The notes: generated by a model from the sequence alone, not told the origin. A stretch of 64,000 bases of DNA from Lottia gigantea (GCF_000327385.1 NW_008707123.1:374280-438279), one strand, 5' to 3'. Positions 26,080 through 39,350 are shown, numbered from the stretch's first letter. Program-made: numbers and translations.

Positions 26080-26570
26080 GAGAATACCCCTTGGATCCTC
26101 AAATTCCCCTTCCCTCTAAAGTCCATTTACCCGACCACTGCAAACTCTCTCTCTCTCTCGGTCCTAATCATCTCTGTTTTCTCCTCGCTATCTCTAAAAA
26201 ATCTTCCTCTCANNNNNNNNNNNNNNNNNNNNNNNNNNNNNNNNNNNNNNNNNNNNNNNNNNAATCCTCCCCTCACTCTTCTATACTTCCCTCTGTCAGA
26301 ACTTCTTTGCTCCTACCTGTAGTCTCCTCTTAGCTCCTTTACCGTCTTTCTCATCTATATTTCTCCTGGTCGTCCCTTCCTGCTTCTCCTCTATAGCCCA
26401 ACTCGCCATGGCTCTCTCTCAACCTCCTCCTTCCCTATCGATAGCTCCTGATCCTGTTACGACTCACCTCTTCCTTTAACCCAAGACCTTCCTTCCTGGC
26501 CTCTCATCTTCTACGCAGACCCAACCACCCCCCCCCCCCCCCCCCCCCATTCCTTTCTTACTTGCAATCC
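26080..26570 (+). repeat. Pyrimidine-rich tract with assembly gap and C21 run
   Basis: Nearly 500 bases are strongly C/T-rich (CTCTCTCTC, TCCTCCTTCC and similar), interrupted by the N gap and ending in an uninterrupted run of 21 C at 26528-26548. An open frame crossing the gap is not a gene. Confidence 0.85.
26213..26262. other. Assembly gap (50 N)
   Basis: Exactly 50 N, probably a placeholder. It lies in a low-complexity pyrimidine tract, so true length is unknown. Confidence 0.99.
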
Positions 26571-27217
26571 AACTTTGACCATTTTAAATTAAACTCCATA
26601 GACAAGTCAAAACAAGATAGCAGAAGACAAAGACATCATCCCCGAAGAAGTTTACCGTATTCTATAGTACGTTATGGTTTAGTTTAAAATATTCATAACT
26701 TCAGGTTTGCTTCATAGAATTATGACAAACAGGAAAATGTTCTTTTGAATACGACTGTGCAAACTAACTCGACATACTTCATTACTCGGCTGAGTACTCG
26801 GAAGTCGGCTGAACATATGCGTCGGAAGTCTTTCGAAAATATTATTGGATTATATACTGTCAAAGTAGGTCAATATTTCGGTTTACCACTTCCATTGCGA
26901 ATTGGTTAGGACCAAGGTTACCAGCCTAGGGGTTGCGAGACAAAGGTGTAAGGTGTATGGCCAACTGTTGTAAGAGAAGAATGTATCCTGGTTGCGAACC
27001 ACTTGGATAGGTGAATAATTGTGGAGAGGTCATGAACCCTTCCTATAAATCATAAAATAATGAAATAAGTTATGCATCCTACGGATTGGGTAATTGAAGA
27101 AGGACGACTTGCGGTGAACAATGAGTAGAAATAAGCCAGAACGTTTAGAAGTTATCCGGAATCTCTTTTTTCAGAAAGTAACAGCAACTCAAAACTCAAA
27201 GCAGAACAGAAAACAAG

Positions 27218-27292
27218 ATGGCGACTGCTCAAGTGACCATCACCCTCGAGTCGGCCAGCCTACTTTCGAATGAGGGCAAGAAGAAGAAAAAG
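27218..27292 (+). CDS. Candidate alternative first exon A of EF-hand gene 2
   Basis: ATG in good context (ACAAGATGG) opens 25 codons starting MATAQVTITL and ending in five lysines, then an AG|GTCAGT donor in phase 0. The shared exon at 42468 also begins in phase 0 with GRKKDKEMDS, so the lysine-rich end would continue smoothly. The resulting protein would be 185 residues. It shares the MATA start with candidate exon C. The distance to the shared exon is 15 kb. It could instead belong to an unrelated transcript. Confidence 0.5.
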
Positions 27293-27359
27293 GTCAGTTG
27301 AAAACTTTTCATTTTCATGATTTGTCACAGGTTTGTGGAGATGACGATACCTCTAACTG

Positions 27360-27440
27360 TGGGATTGCTCAGTCGGCAGCGAGTTGCATTGTTGTCTTCT
27401 AGGCGATTAGATGCAATGGGTTAGAATCTCTCTCAAGGTA
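27360..27440 (+). repeat. tRNA-like segment, possible SINE head
   Basis: GATTGCTCAGTCGGCAG resembles a pol III A box and GGGTTAGAATCTC resembles a B box, about 50 bp apart as in tRNA-derived SINEs. It does not fold into a clean tRNA. It lies just after candidate exon A. Confidence 0.3.
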
Positions 27441-27949
27441 AGAGGTCCCTTAGGTAAATAGTCGAAAAGCTGGAGTGTTCAACAAAAAATATGTCTGCAT
27501 TTCCTACAAAGGGAAACAACTCCTTGACAACAATAATAGTCTGAAGCTAAGGCAATGGGTTTCTTGACGATAACTTGAGACCTTGAGGAATGGGGAGTGG
27601 GGCTATGCAAAAAGCTAGTAACTATGACAATAAAACATATTTGAGACTGTTTGACTTTTGAATCTTAAATATGGAGCTTCTTTGATTCTTGGGGGGTTTA
27701 AGCACGAACACCATACATGGTTCAGAAGCAAATCATCCAGTTTAAACGATGTCATCCGTTTTGCAGTGACATTCTAAATCATGCCTTCATCCTTAATTAC
27801 TTTCTATAGCCATCTTAAAGAGTCTTGAATTGGCGGTTATATCTGAATCGTCCCTCCCCTCCATTAGTTTGGAGTGGTAAATCAGTCACGCCAACAGTTT
27901 CTATAATTCCACTCCCTTGTTTTGGTTTGAGATTTGTTTGCTTGAGATT

Positions 27950-28235
27950 TCATTCATTCATTCATTCATTCATTCATTCATTCATTCATTCATTCATTCA
28001 TTCATTCATTCATTCATTCATTCATTCATTCATTCGTTCGGCTGTTCCTCCATTCCTTCATTCCTTTCATTCACTCATTCCCTCCCTCCTTGCTTCTTTC
28101 ACTCATTGCTTCATTCATTCATTCCCTCCTTCCTTTCACCCACTCAGTCGTTCGTATTTTTGATCGTTCGTTCGTTCGCTTGTTCATTCATATACTCATT
28201 CATTCATTATTCACTCACTCGCTTCATTCATTCTA
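27950..28235. repeat. (ATTC)n microsatellite
   Basis: About 90 bp of perfect CATT repeat followed by degenerate CATTC and CGTTC units. It opens His/Ser/Phe/Ile-rich frames that are not genes. Confidence 0.97.
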
Positions 28236-28239
28236 TGTC

Positions 28240-31184
28240 ATCACTAGTATAATACCAGCCTCTCTTGGGACGTTAGTTTTTTCATTAGTCAAAGCTGTTA
28301 ATAATTTTTATATGTTAATTTGTATTGACACAGATTTAAACCAACTAATATTTTTATTGTTTGACTTGTAACTAGCGAGAATTTTATGGCAGTTGATCAT
28401 GAATATTGCTACCAAAAATGACTTAATTCACAATTTCACAAAGTAAATGTCGATCTTACAACAGAAAGGGGGTGGGAGTAATCGAAGAGCGAGATGAAGG
28501 AAGGGAGGGGCGGGCGTATTGGCGAAACAATAATAAGGATTGAAATTACCAAGTATATTTTTTAGCAATTGATCATGCATATATTAACAAGTAACTTAAC
28601 AAATAACTTTATAAGGCAGAAAGGGTGTGTGTGCTGAGGAGGGTGGGGGGAGATATGGGGAGGAAGGGTGGGCTTTTTTAGTTAACAATTGGAACTACCA
28701 TGTATATGTCTCGTAGACACGTGTACAGGCTATCACAACCAGCAAATTATGCTTCCCAATATAACGACGCAATTGCGTATCTGATGAACACAGTGTACAA
28801 AGGCCATTCGGACGACACTGACGTATTTTTTGTGCTAATGACAATGTAAAAGCATTGAGCGACAAATGGTTTATTTTTAATGCAGAAAACTAATAACTAT
28901 TGTTGGTCTGATAGAATCACTTAGTTTGCTGATACTGTATGATCTATAGTACACTGGAGACTCATTATTCGTGACAGAGATAGTCTCGATTATAACGAGC
29001 ATTATGACGACCACGAAATGGAATGAGTTTTACGTTCTACTACTAGTATATATTAATTATTAGATTAGGAGAGGAGGGGGGGGGGGGGGGGGGTACGAAT
29101 TGTCAAAGGACAAGGAGATCATTATATCACTATATCATTTAAGGCATATGAGATTTGCAAGAAGTTTGCAAGACGGGCAAGTCATATTACACATTGAGGG
29201 TTGGGCATGCCCCCTTGGACCCACGTAGAAACGTCACTGTGTTTTACTATCCGAGACATTACTTGGACACCTTTGAAAGATATTTCAGATAAATAGCCCC
29301 CGTAAGTGTGGTATATCTCAAAGCAGATTTTAATACTCAGCCATACGAAGACTTGTTGATAAACAGGGGCCAAGATTGCAAACAAAGTGAGAAATATTAC
29401 GAATTGAACTACGAATTGTCTATGCAATGATATTTATATATATATATAATTTCCAATATCTGACACGTGTCATCCACGCACCTGTTTTCAATCGTAGTTA
29501 TACAACTTATCAGTTAACTGTTTAATATTCATGAAACGTATATCAATAAGAGATCAGTCGCCAATAATATTGTGACAATTAAAAGCTTGGTGACATGTTT
29601 CTGATTGTACAATAATTGTATAAAACACGGCTTAGTTAATATGTAATATTGGAAGGAAGGGGGGGGGGGGGGGGGGTGGCTGTTTCTATCGAGCTGGTTC
29701 GTGGGGGTAGATTACTGTTAAGGGGGGGGGGGGGGTAATATATATCTGTATACTAATTATCAGTGCAGATAATACAAAGCTATGAAAAGATTACCATATT
29801 GCTGTCATGTGATGTTCACAAATTCACTGGTATTATCAAAATGTTTACGAAAGCACCGACACAGGTAAATCTCGTGGACTCGTGGCTTAGCGACCACTTT
29901 AGGGACTGTACAAATTGGCACAATGTTAACAAGTTTTCTAGTATTATTAAAATGTTATACAAAGTATTACACGGAGAAAGTAATATTTAGTATTATTTTA
30001 CATAGCGTGTTAATACCAAATAAATAATCCAACACACTCTCGTTCACCGTAAAACACTCACTTTTATTGTAAAAGGCCGTATTGGATTTCATCGTTTATC
30101 ATTTTCTAACAAACTGCTTCCTTTAGGGCCAGGTTGGATTGGCACAAAAACTGCAAAAAATCTCATTGCATGTGCCATTTTTTTTTTTGGTTCTAAAACT
30201 GGGATAAGATGAAACGGAATAGAAAGAATGCCCGGATGAACTCATGTTTTCAAACATCTCCACAATGTCAAGCTATTACGAACTGTGTCTTATACCTTGA
30301 CTACAATATCTATGTCGAGCGCTCTGATTGGCTGTATTTGCTGGCTTACAATCCAATCCAAGAAAGGTGGTTATTGCAGTCAAGGTGTAAGAAGAAGTTC
30401 GTAATAACTTGACATGATGAACATGGTTGCCAAACTGCTTTTCAAATCAGTGTAAAGGCATAAATAGTTATCGTGAAATAGGTACGTGAAATGAAGCCCC
30501 CGGTTCTAGGCAGACGTCCTCAAGTGGGGGAGCAATGGACAATTTACCATAAGGACTGGTTGAACCAGTTTGACGGGTCCCCATCTGTAAGCGTCCCCAC
30601 CTGTAAGGGCCCGCAGAAAAAAATGCAGGAGACCAAATGTTACAAACAATTTCCTGTGGGAGGGTGGCCTCAATCTATTTAAGACCCCCACTGTAAATAG
30701 GACGAGTGGCAGACGTCCTCAAGTGTGGTAACAGTAACTGTTATGTAGTGTAGGTAAATGGAAAGAGTGCTCCGGAATGATTTAAATTTTCTGTTTAGAT
30801 TATTACACATTTCCAATCTGATAGAACTGTGTATTATTTATATTCTAATTCCCAAGACAACCATTCCGTAATATACCAGAACATTATATGGAAATAATGG
30901 CATATTTTGGAAAAAAGAAGCACGATCAATTTCAAACCAACACGCCCAGAGACAATGAAAACGACACAAAGCAATTAATCTAAAAATGATCTAATGTCAC
31001 AGCAACAAGTGTGGAGCTTGTAGATCGAGTCTATTTGTCACTGTCATTAAATAATAGCACTGGAAATACGAGACTAGATAACTTCACACCAGTTGCTGCC
31101 AAATGACATGTCGTCAAGTGTTTCTTCCTCACCCGATCAGACGATCCCGCTAAATTTGGCCTAGCAGACGACACAAAATTCAAA
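28240..31184. other. Non-coding stretch with G runs and an inverted-repeat element
   Basis: No exon recognised. It contains G runs at 29076-29093 (18), 29659-29676 (18) and 29722-29735 (14), the family 2 element at 30262-30417 and a copy of the 8414 dispersed repeat near 30525-30680. Confidence 0.5.
30262..30417. mobile_element. Inverted-repeat element, family 2 (best copy)
   Basis: The left end ACAATGTCAAGCTATTACGA is followed by CTTATACCTTGACTACAATA. The right end carries their inverse, TTGCAGTCAAGGTGTAAGAA then GTTCGTAATAACTTGACAT. Terminal inverted repeats are about 45 bp in a 156-bp element with no coding capacity. Other copies lie at 15874 and 54391, with a fragment at 42811. Confidence 0.8.
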
Positions 31185-31241
31185 ATGGCCAAACGAAAAT
31201 CTGTGAGCAAATGTGAATCGTGGGATTCCAATATTTCAGAG
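31185..31241 (+). CDS. Candidate alternative first exon B of EF-hand gene 2
   Basis: ATG in good context (CAAAATGG) opens 19 codons, starting MAKRKSVSKCESW and ending NISE, then a GAG|GTTAGT donor in phase 0. Spliced to 42468 it would give a 179-residue protein. The only support is start context, donor, phase and position. It could be chance or part of another transcript. Confidence 0.4.
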
Positions 31242-32567
31242 GTTAGTGAGCTGAGATTTTCTATTTTATTTACGTGTAGTTTCATATCAGTTTGCATGCC
31301 ATTCTTGCCAAAAGTATAACGATGTAATGTATTTATTCAGTGTAATGATGGATATTTTCTCCGGTTTAGTTGCATAACATGACGCATTCATGGTGTTTAT
31401 GGTTCGGTAATAGCGGTCATCTTTTGAGAAGAAGGGCATTTAAATAAGCAAAATTTTCAGATGGTCATAATTAGTCGCCATTGATGCTTGTCTACGGTTA
31501 TATTACCTACATGTGGAACTTAACCGTAATAGTAGTATAGCATTGTAGCAACTATTTCATTAGGATTCGAGTGACGGCTCAGGTATTTTCGCCTATGTGC
31601 TTTACAATGTCCCGATTCAAATATTTTTGTCATTAACAACCATGTTGCTTGAATGCTTTTTGTAATGGTGACGTCACAATGCCATGACGTCAAGTTTTTC
31701 TAGAATAACAGGCGTCACTGACGTTTGGCGGGAAACGAGGATGATAGAAAAAACTGCTATAAGTCAAGCTATACAAAAAAGGCCCGATGACCTCTTTTGA
31801 AACCGTTTCAGAAAAACTGGTGCATCAGCTCTGAAGTTTGGAGGAAAAAAAAATCCAATTACGATATACCATGGCATTTCCTGAAACCTATTTCCTAACA
31901 TAAAACAGTTTGACTGTTTTTCACGTCTTTAAATGACAATATCGCGTTTTGAGATTTTGTCAAAGGAGAATTTTTGAAAAAAAACTGACACGTTTGAAAT
32001 TGATGGTGCATTCTGTCGTTGGTTATATTGTTTTAAATACGTGACATAAAATAAAGCACAATTTCTTCGCCTAATTGATTTAGTTGGCTTATAATATATT
32101 ATAGGGTCTGTGCGAATTAGTTTGCGATGTCATATCCCTTACAGAAGGTCATCAATATATCGCACACAAAGTTCTTGACTATATTGTGTAAAATACAAAA
32201 CATAAAATAAAGTTACTGTCAGATTTTGGACTCTTTGCTATCGTGGGTCTTTCATGTAAGGAACGCGGCTAAAACTATGCTTTCCGTTCATTGTCTTTTT
32301 AGTATGCTGATGTGTTTTAAATATAAGCTAGCCCTGAAGGCTGTTTTAGGAAGAAAAACAAACCACCAAGGCATTCGGTAAAGAAGTTTAATCTCAGCCA
32401 AATGAAGATGTATCGAAGTCAATATCAAACGGGAAAATAATTATACAGTTTCTGATTGTTTCGATCTGAACAATGTATCACTATCAGTGGAATCAGTTGT
32501 AACCAATGTCCATGTAATCCACGAGAAGAACTGCAGTTAACCTGGTCATGTGTTTGCATGTCACGTT

Positions 32568-32688
32568 TAAAGGTGCCCTTATAGCGATTACCAGATGTGT
32601 ATGCTTGCGAGTAATGAAAGTGCTCACGAGTATCAAACACAACTAACAACACAACTCAGTTGCTCGCTATGGTGTGAGGACCTTTAAG
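32568..32688. mobile_element. MITE-like element, family 1 (short copy)
   Basis: Left end TTAAAGGTGCCCTTATAGCG and right end GCTATGGTGTGAGGACCTTTAA are inverted copies, flanked by TTTAA. At about 121 bp it is shorter than the 170-bp copies, so an internal deletion is likely. Confidence 0.7.
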
Positions 32689-33320
32689 GACATAGCAAGT
32701 GTTGCATTAGGACAACTGGAGGGGGTGGGGGTTGGTTGGGGCTTGTGGGTTGTAGGGTGTAAAGCTGCAGGATTTATGAGAACACCAATTATTGATTGAC
32801 AAACATGAATTTTATTGGCAAAAGGTAGAATTTCTAGAATTCTACGACAACAGTAAAAAATAATTTTGTCGACAAACCGCTTGATTGATGAAACAATGGA
32901 ACGTCAAAACTCAATATATTAAACTCTCGTCTTCATTAATAATTCACGCGAGATAACACGAGACTCTACATTTCACTTATTGCTTGGATAATGAATTAAC
33001 AATATGTTACTTCGGTTTCAGGCGATTGGGAAAATTAGATAAAAAATAAAACAAGGAAAAATTTGTGAATATTGAAAAATAGCTAAAAATATCAATTTTC
33101 ATATTTTTTTATGGAAAATGATGAAAATTTACAAATGTTAAGCTTTGCTAAGCTATGTTTAAAGTTTGTCAAGAGGTTTTTGGACTGGACCTTAATCCTC
33201 AGCCCTGGGCATAGGTTTTATGCTCGAGATATCTGGGATAGACTCCCGAATGTACAGGCCCAGGATGGAAAATATAACTAGCATTCCGGGTTCCAATGTT
33301 GCTCGAGTGTACACAGAGCA

Positions 33321-33652
33321 TGTTGAGAAAAGGTTGGTAGAAAGTTGGACAAATGTCAGGGAGAAGTGTTGGAGAAATGTTGGACCAATGTTATGGAAAA
33401 GTTGGACCAAAGTTAGGGAAAAGTTGGACAAATGTTGGCGAAAAAGTTAGACAAATGTTGGCGAAAAAGTTAGACAAATGTTGGCGAAAAACGTTGCACA
33501 AGTGTTAGGGAAACGTTGAACAAATGTTGGCGAAAAAGTTAGACAAATGTTGGCGAAAGAGTTAGACAAATGTTGGCAAAAAACGTTGCACAAGTGATAG
33601 GGAAACGTTGAACAAATGTTGAGGAAAAGTTGGTAAAAATGTGGTAGAAATG
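33321..33652. repeat. Short-unit minisatellite (GTTGGACAAATGTTGGCGAA)
   Basis: More than ten degenerate units of roughly 20-35 bp combining GTTGGACAAATGTTGGCG and AAAAAGTTAGACAAATG. The frames across it are repeat artefacts. Confidence 0.92.
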
Positions 33653-36527
33653 TTTAAAGTGTCAACGCACCTAAACTATAGAGTCGCCATTACAATGTTC
33701 ACCCTTAAAATAAATTAATTCTTTACACAACACAAAATAGGAAGTCAACAATATAAATCTGAGTTGATTTTAGTTACTAGGATACCAGGCGCAATAACTC
33801 TCGCATTACTTCCGCTACACTCTTGAAAATTTGAATTTGAATCCAAAAATAACCAGCGACTGGAAGAGTACTTGTACACATTGTTTTGTTTCTTTTAACT
33901 ACACTTAAAACCAGTTATATTGGAATGCAATTTACATGAAAAAATGAAATTGCTTTGTTGGTTTTTCCCATTGAATTAATTTAGTCCATTTGAGGCATTT
34001 GTGTCAGGATTATTCACAGAGTTGATTGCCAATATTTACTGAATTGTGGACAATATTGTTGCGTTTCCGAGTATCAACAAGTTGATCTCATTTATCTTGC
34101 TAGGAAAATGAAATTAGTTTGAAATGTAACGGAGTTTTACGTCCTACTATTTTGGATGAAATGAAATAGATCTTGAGCTAATGAAATGAAATTGGAAATT
34201 TCTCTTCAAACTAGTTTGTCATAGGCCTATCATTGGTACAGTGAAATGAAATAGAGCTTGCACTTAGGAATAGAAATGGAAAGGTTTTCAGTCAAAATAG
34301 TTTATCATATTGGTAAAATGAACTGAATTAGATCCGAAGAAACGGAATGAAGTTTTGAGCCATTTTAGCCGATCAATTGAAGGTCTATCGTGTTATTTAG
34401 CTGCGTTGGGATTCAAGACAGGGGGTACATTAAGGAAGCAACACATTTTACACATTGCATAGAATGGGGCCTACGCAGCCTTGTCTTCACAATCGATTTA
34501 AAATTCATCTGAATTGAAGAATAGAAAAGGTCAAGAAGAACAGGTAAAAGGCGAGAAAAGGTCGAATAGACGATAACATTTAAGATTGCAAGTCTTATAA
34601 ACTTTACAACTGATGAAAAAACACGGGTTTTAAAAGATAAGAATAAATGTCTGATAACAGCCTGGTTCCAAATGTTATCATATGACTAAGTTTCATATGC
34701 AGAGATTAGAATTAACGACCACTTTCCGCAGTATCCAGGAAATGACGTCACAAGCTGATAAGGACCAAAGCTGATTCACCACATCAACTGACTCGGTTGT
34801 AAAACGTTAACATAATTTTTCTACAGTTATCATTCAATGGAGTCGATAGATATGAAGAGCTCGTTGAAATGCTACTTTGTAAATCAAGAATACCATGTTG
34901 CCCGTGCAACAATCTAAAGGACTTCACAAGATGAAGAGCTCTACCATATTAAACGATGGATCCACTGCAGTTACGATGATTAATACCATGCTGGTCTAGG
35001 TGCCAAATTGAATGAACTGACAATTTTTTCACAACTACGAGGAAAATGACGTCACCAGATTTGAAAAGCTCTACCATATTGAGCTACAACTCTCAAAAAT
35101 TAACTCCTCAGTAAGGTAGCTGCTTAGGGTTAATTTAAACAAGAATAGAGAAGCTGGGCGTCCGTTACAGTTGATTGGCCGTCAGCCTACCTCGAGTCTC
35201 CTATCACAAAGGTCAGGTTCTGATAATTAAATTTTCCCGCTTAAAATACCAAGTCTCGTCTGCCTCAATTATTAAACACCGTTTTGCTCTTCAATTATTT
35301 ATACGTTTAATTTGAAAATCCGGGGTCTTCTGGTCCTACACAAATCTACTGTTACGTTAAAAGTACAAAGGTTTTGAAATTATATAGAGTTTGACACTCT
35401 GTTGGTTTATATCTAGTCCTCATCTATAGGCTACCTTTTTGCGTATAAAATGCAATTTTTTAGGCCAATATTATGACTGAGTATTCCCGAAATGATCTTA
35501 GCGCTAGGACATCCCAGAAACAGTGTTAGAAGTAAGAGTATACACGGCTTGGGCTTCACATTTGGACAACCCATTGTTTGCAGATAGGAAATATATTTCT
35601 ACAATAATGCTCAGCAGAAGAGCGACCATCACACCAGTCCATAGAGAGCGTGTTGAAATGTCACATATTAGAATGATAAGCAATAATGTTTCCATGGGAA
35701 CATAGAAGAAGATCGTCCAACTTAAAGAGTCGCTTCTGAATCCAGTCTTTGCCAACTTTAGAAAAAGTGCTCAAGAAAACTGCGACGAATTGCTTCTCAA
35801 ATCAATCATGTTTCGTGGTAAATTTGTCACTTTTGTGAACTAATCAAAATCACTGACAGATATGAAAGATCTACCAATCAAATTGGCTGTTACCATCACA
35901 AAAAATAATATTATCCAATTAAATTTGAGCTCATATAATTGTGATTTTTTTTTCAACTATTACGCCAATTAAATCACAGCTTTAACAATGTTGTGCTTGC
36001 CATTACCGTGCAGAAGAACGTTCAGCTGGCGACTAACGAACAGAAAAGTTAAAATATAGCAGTGGCATTTGTCCGCACAGTAAAACGTTACGCTGACCAC
36101 TTCAATGCAGCAAGAAAGCGGTATTGTCCCTTCAAATGCACAATTTCGTTGAAATTTTCAAGGAATTTATGAGAACTGTTGCATTATTAATCACACGTGC
36201 AGAGGAATTAAGAGAAAACGATTGGCATAATCCTGGTGCGAATATTTGAAAATTATTCTATTTGCATTTTCCAATTTGGAGTGATACTATCTGAAAACGG
36301 TGTTAGGCTCACCATCAGGAACGTTGCTCGATATTAAAGCTTTGTTAATAGCTTGATGACAGATTGCCATTGGATTTGTATGCATACCTTAGAAGCTGAG
36401 TTGTTGTATTCAATTGTTCTTGTGTCGGAGTATAATAATGACCGGAACCGGAAGTGGAATAATTCATCAAAAGTCGTTTCATGTATACCTGAAATGAAAA
36501 AGTGATTATATGAATAAATATACCAAA

Positions 36528-36740
36528 TAAACATAATAAGTTATGTGGACTCTCTGAAAGGGTTGCCAAGTTGTCAAACATATAGACCAAATAAACGTTA
36601 TTGGGTATGTGGACTCTCTGAAAGGGTTGCCAAGTTGATAATCCTAAGTACCAAAATAAACGCTTCTAGCTATGTGGATTCTCTAAAATGAATACCACAC
36701 CACTTAAGTACCAAATAGTTTTAGCTTTGTGGACCATTGG
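36528..36740. repeat. Dispersed repeat family 3, tandem array
   Basis: Four units with period 53-65 bp. The core is TATGTGGACTCTCTGAAAGG then TTGCCAAGTTG and CCAAATAAACG, with divergence rising towards the right end. Confidence 0.85.
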
Positions 36741-37428
36741 AAAAGACCATCAAGTAAATTGTAGCTATGTATAGTCTTGGTGCGGAATGTAGAACTCTCT
36801 GCAAGACCTATAGAAGAAAAATGTTATCGAAAAAAGCAGTGGAGCCAGAAATATGAAGTGCTCCATGCAATCTTGGATGTTTAAGATTCGATACCAGCCC
36901 GCCTCTTTATAATGTCAAGGTTTATCAAGTTTGCTCAAGAATCTACACAAGAATCAAAAGTTGCCATTGTTCATTTGCTGTCGATTCTGTTGGTTAATTG
37001 TGTAGTTTTTGGAAGTGAATACTAAAATTCTGCTGTATTATGTATGTAATGCTGTGAAAAGCATATTGCAAGACGCGGGATTGATAGACTCAATTGCAGA
37101 TTGTCACCAGGAGACTGTGTAAACTTCTAAAGAATCTATGTTTGGATGCGATTCATTGGAAAACTGAAGTCAATGATAATATTTTAGAAGGATTACGACT
37201 TGTTAGGACCCCAACTACCAGCTTACAAAGATAACCACCAAGGTCTTGTCTACATGCTGGTCCATAACCAATAACCATATTTTACAACTTGCGAAACCCT
37301 TCTACAATCTATCTGCTCCATAATTTTACAACAGCTAAGCTTGCTACCAGGTGGTTATAGGCCTAACACCTGCAGTTAACGAGGAAAATTATTAAGGTTT
37401 CAAGTCAAGTGATATTTGCTTTTACAAA

Positions 37429-37467
37429 ATGGCTACTGCAGTGAAGAAGAAAGCTTCAGGTTCCGCG
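37429..37467 (+). CDS. Candidate alternative first exon C of EF-hand gene 2
   Basis: ATG in good context (ACAAAATGG) opens MATAVKKKASGSA, followed by GCG|GTAGGT in phase 0. Joined to the shared exon (GRKKDKEMDS) it gives a basic, low-complexity head before EF-hand 1 and a 173-residue protein. It is the strongest of the four candidates: a simple Lys/Ala/Ser start, 5 kb from the body, sharing MATA with exon A. Confidence 0.6.
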
Positions 37468-38640
37468 GTAGGTAGAATCCACAAATTTAGTGCCTCAGTA
37501 TAAATTTAAAGAGGTCCATCTGTCCAAATCGATCAGTTGGTTGGTTGGTTAGTTGTATCTGAAATCTTTGAAGATGCAAAGAATTCTCGTGATTTATCTC
37601 TTTATGATTTGAATAATGGTTAATGCCAGTTTTCTCCTCCTTAAAATGTGAATCATTCTGTATGTAAAAATGTATTGAAATCTTGATATTGCAAGACAAA
37701 TTGCAGATTCGTGTCCCATATTTCTCATTAATTTTATACAATTGCTTATGTCAGCTTTCTTTTTAACCAAGAAAATTCTGCTCAATTTATATTTGCAGAG
37801 AAACTAGACCAACATATTCCTAGATATTCATCGCTTCACGCAAAAAAAAATATTATAATATACAGTAGACTAAAATTCATGGCAATATTATGACAAGTTA
37901 CGTCCCTTGGGACATTCAAGATGGCCGACATGTCGCCTTATGTCGATTTATAATCTGTTACACAAATCCTTAATGTATCGTCATAGGAATAGTCTTCATC
38001 TTCAAGTCTCTAGCACTATAACGATCTGGTTATCATGAAGGATTTTTTCGATGATCGCGACTATTGTCAAACCATATACGTTTCCCATTATCCAGACTTA
38101 CACACATTACATTTGTAATTATAAAGGTCATATGGATAATCGAGTATTTCAAATTATTGTCAAAGGACAGTCAGGGTTAAAACCTGTTGATGAAAGACTA
38201 GGATAATCTGATCCCATAAGGTCTTACTGTCTTCATGTCGTGAAGCTCTGTCGGTTTGTTTTCAAAGTTTCATAAGACAATTTTATTCCAGAATATGAAA
38301 CTGGTTTAATGTAAAACCAGTTCGATGAAACCAAACCGATATTTCCCACTTGAACCAAGACGCCCTTTCAAACAAGCGACATATTTGTCCATGGATATGA
38401 ACTATTTGTTTTGCCTTTTGTGTGTCTTCAAAAGCACTTTAAAACCTTTGCTCTGTTTGTTCCGGAAGATGAGCGACCATATGAAGTGTGCTTCAGTAGC
38501 ATGAGTATTGATCAGACAAAAGACATTTTGTTCTTTGAAATTATTGTCGATTTCATCCTTGACACTCGAATGATTTCCGAAATTAGCCTGATTCCGTGGT
38601 TGATAAATTACTCATGTAAAACACTCATGTAAATGTAAAG

Positions 38641-38930
38641 CACTAGACTGAAGATAAATGGATGGGACTGGATGGGAGGAGATGGGATAGAGACAGATAA
38701 GGATTAAGGATAGGATATAGGATAGTACATAAATAGGATTGGATAAGATATGACATAGATAGGATATGATAGGACATAAATAGGGTCGGGTACGATTGGA
38801 TGAAGGAACGAAGAAGGAACCAACAAGGGAATTAATGAATGAATAGATAGATGGATGAACGAGCGCATGAATGAATGTTAGAACGAACAAACGAACGCAT
38901 GAATGAATAAATGAATGAATGAATGTCCTT
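38641..38930. repeat. GGATAG-rich and GAATGAAT low-complexity sequence
   Basis: Variants of GGATAGGATA and GATGGGA run to about 38800, then GAATGAAT/GAACGAAC units to about 38930. Confidence 0.8.
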
Positions 38931-39302
38931 AAGGTCAGGATCAGCAAGTTTTTCTACCAATCGTTATCAAATAGCTTATATACATTGAAACAACGAAAGA
39001 CAAAGAACCAGATCGGGAAATAAACAAATGAATTAATAAAGAAAAGAATAATCCTGTTTTTTACAATTATTATTATCCTTAATATACAATTAACCTGAAC
39101 TGGATAACACAGTCTATATAATAATCAATAGTATTTCAATATCTGGTTAATCGAAGATAAATCTATTGTCTTTTCATCGATTTGTATTAAAATATTAACA
39201 GTAAAAAATAATGAAAAATAAAAAAAATCGTTGCCATTGTTATCAGTAGTTACAGTTGTAGTATGAGGTTTTTATATTTTGTATAATTTTATACCAAATC
39301 TT

Positions 39303-39310
39303 TATAAATA
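39303..39310 (+). promoter_or_regulatory. TATA-like box before exon D
   Basis: TATAAATA lies 41 bases upstream of the exon D ATG, leaving room for a start site about 30 bp downstream and a very short leader. Confidence 0.35.
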
Positions 39311-39350
39311 CGCACGTGCTTTTAACTTTAGCAGGTGCTCGGAATTCAAA

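Noticed and set aside
27825-28371. Three overlapping His/Ser/Phe/Ile-rich frames
   Set aside because: Translation of the (ATTC)n microsatellite.
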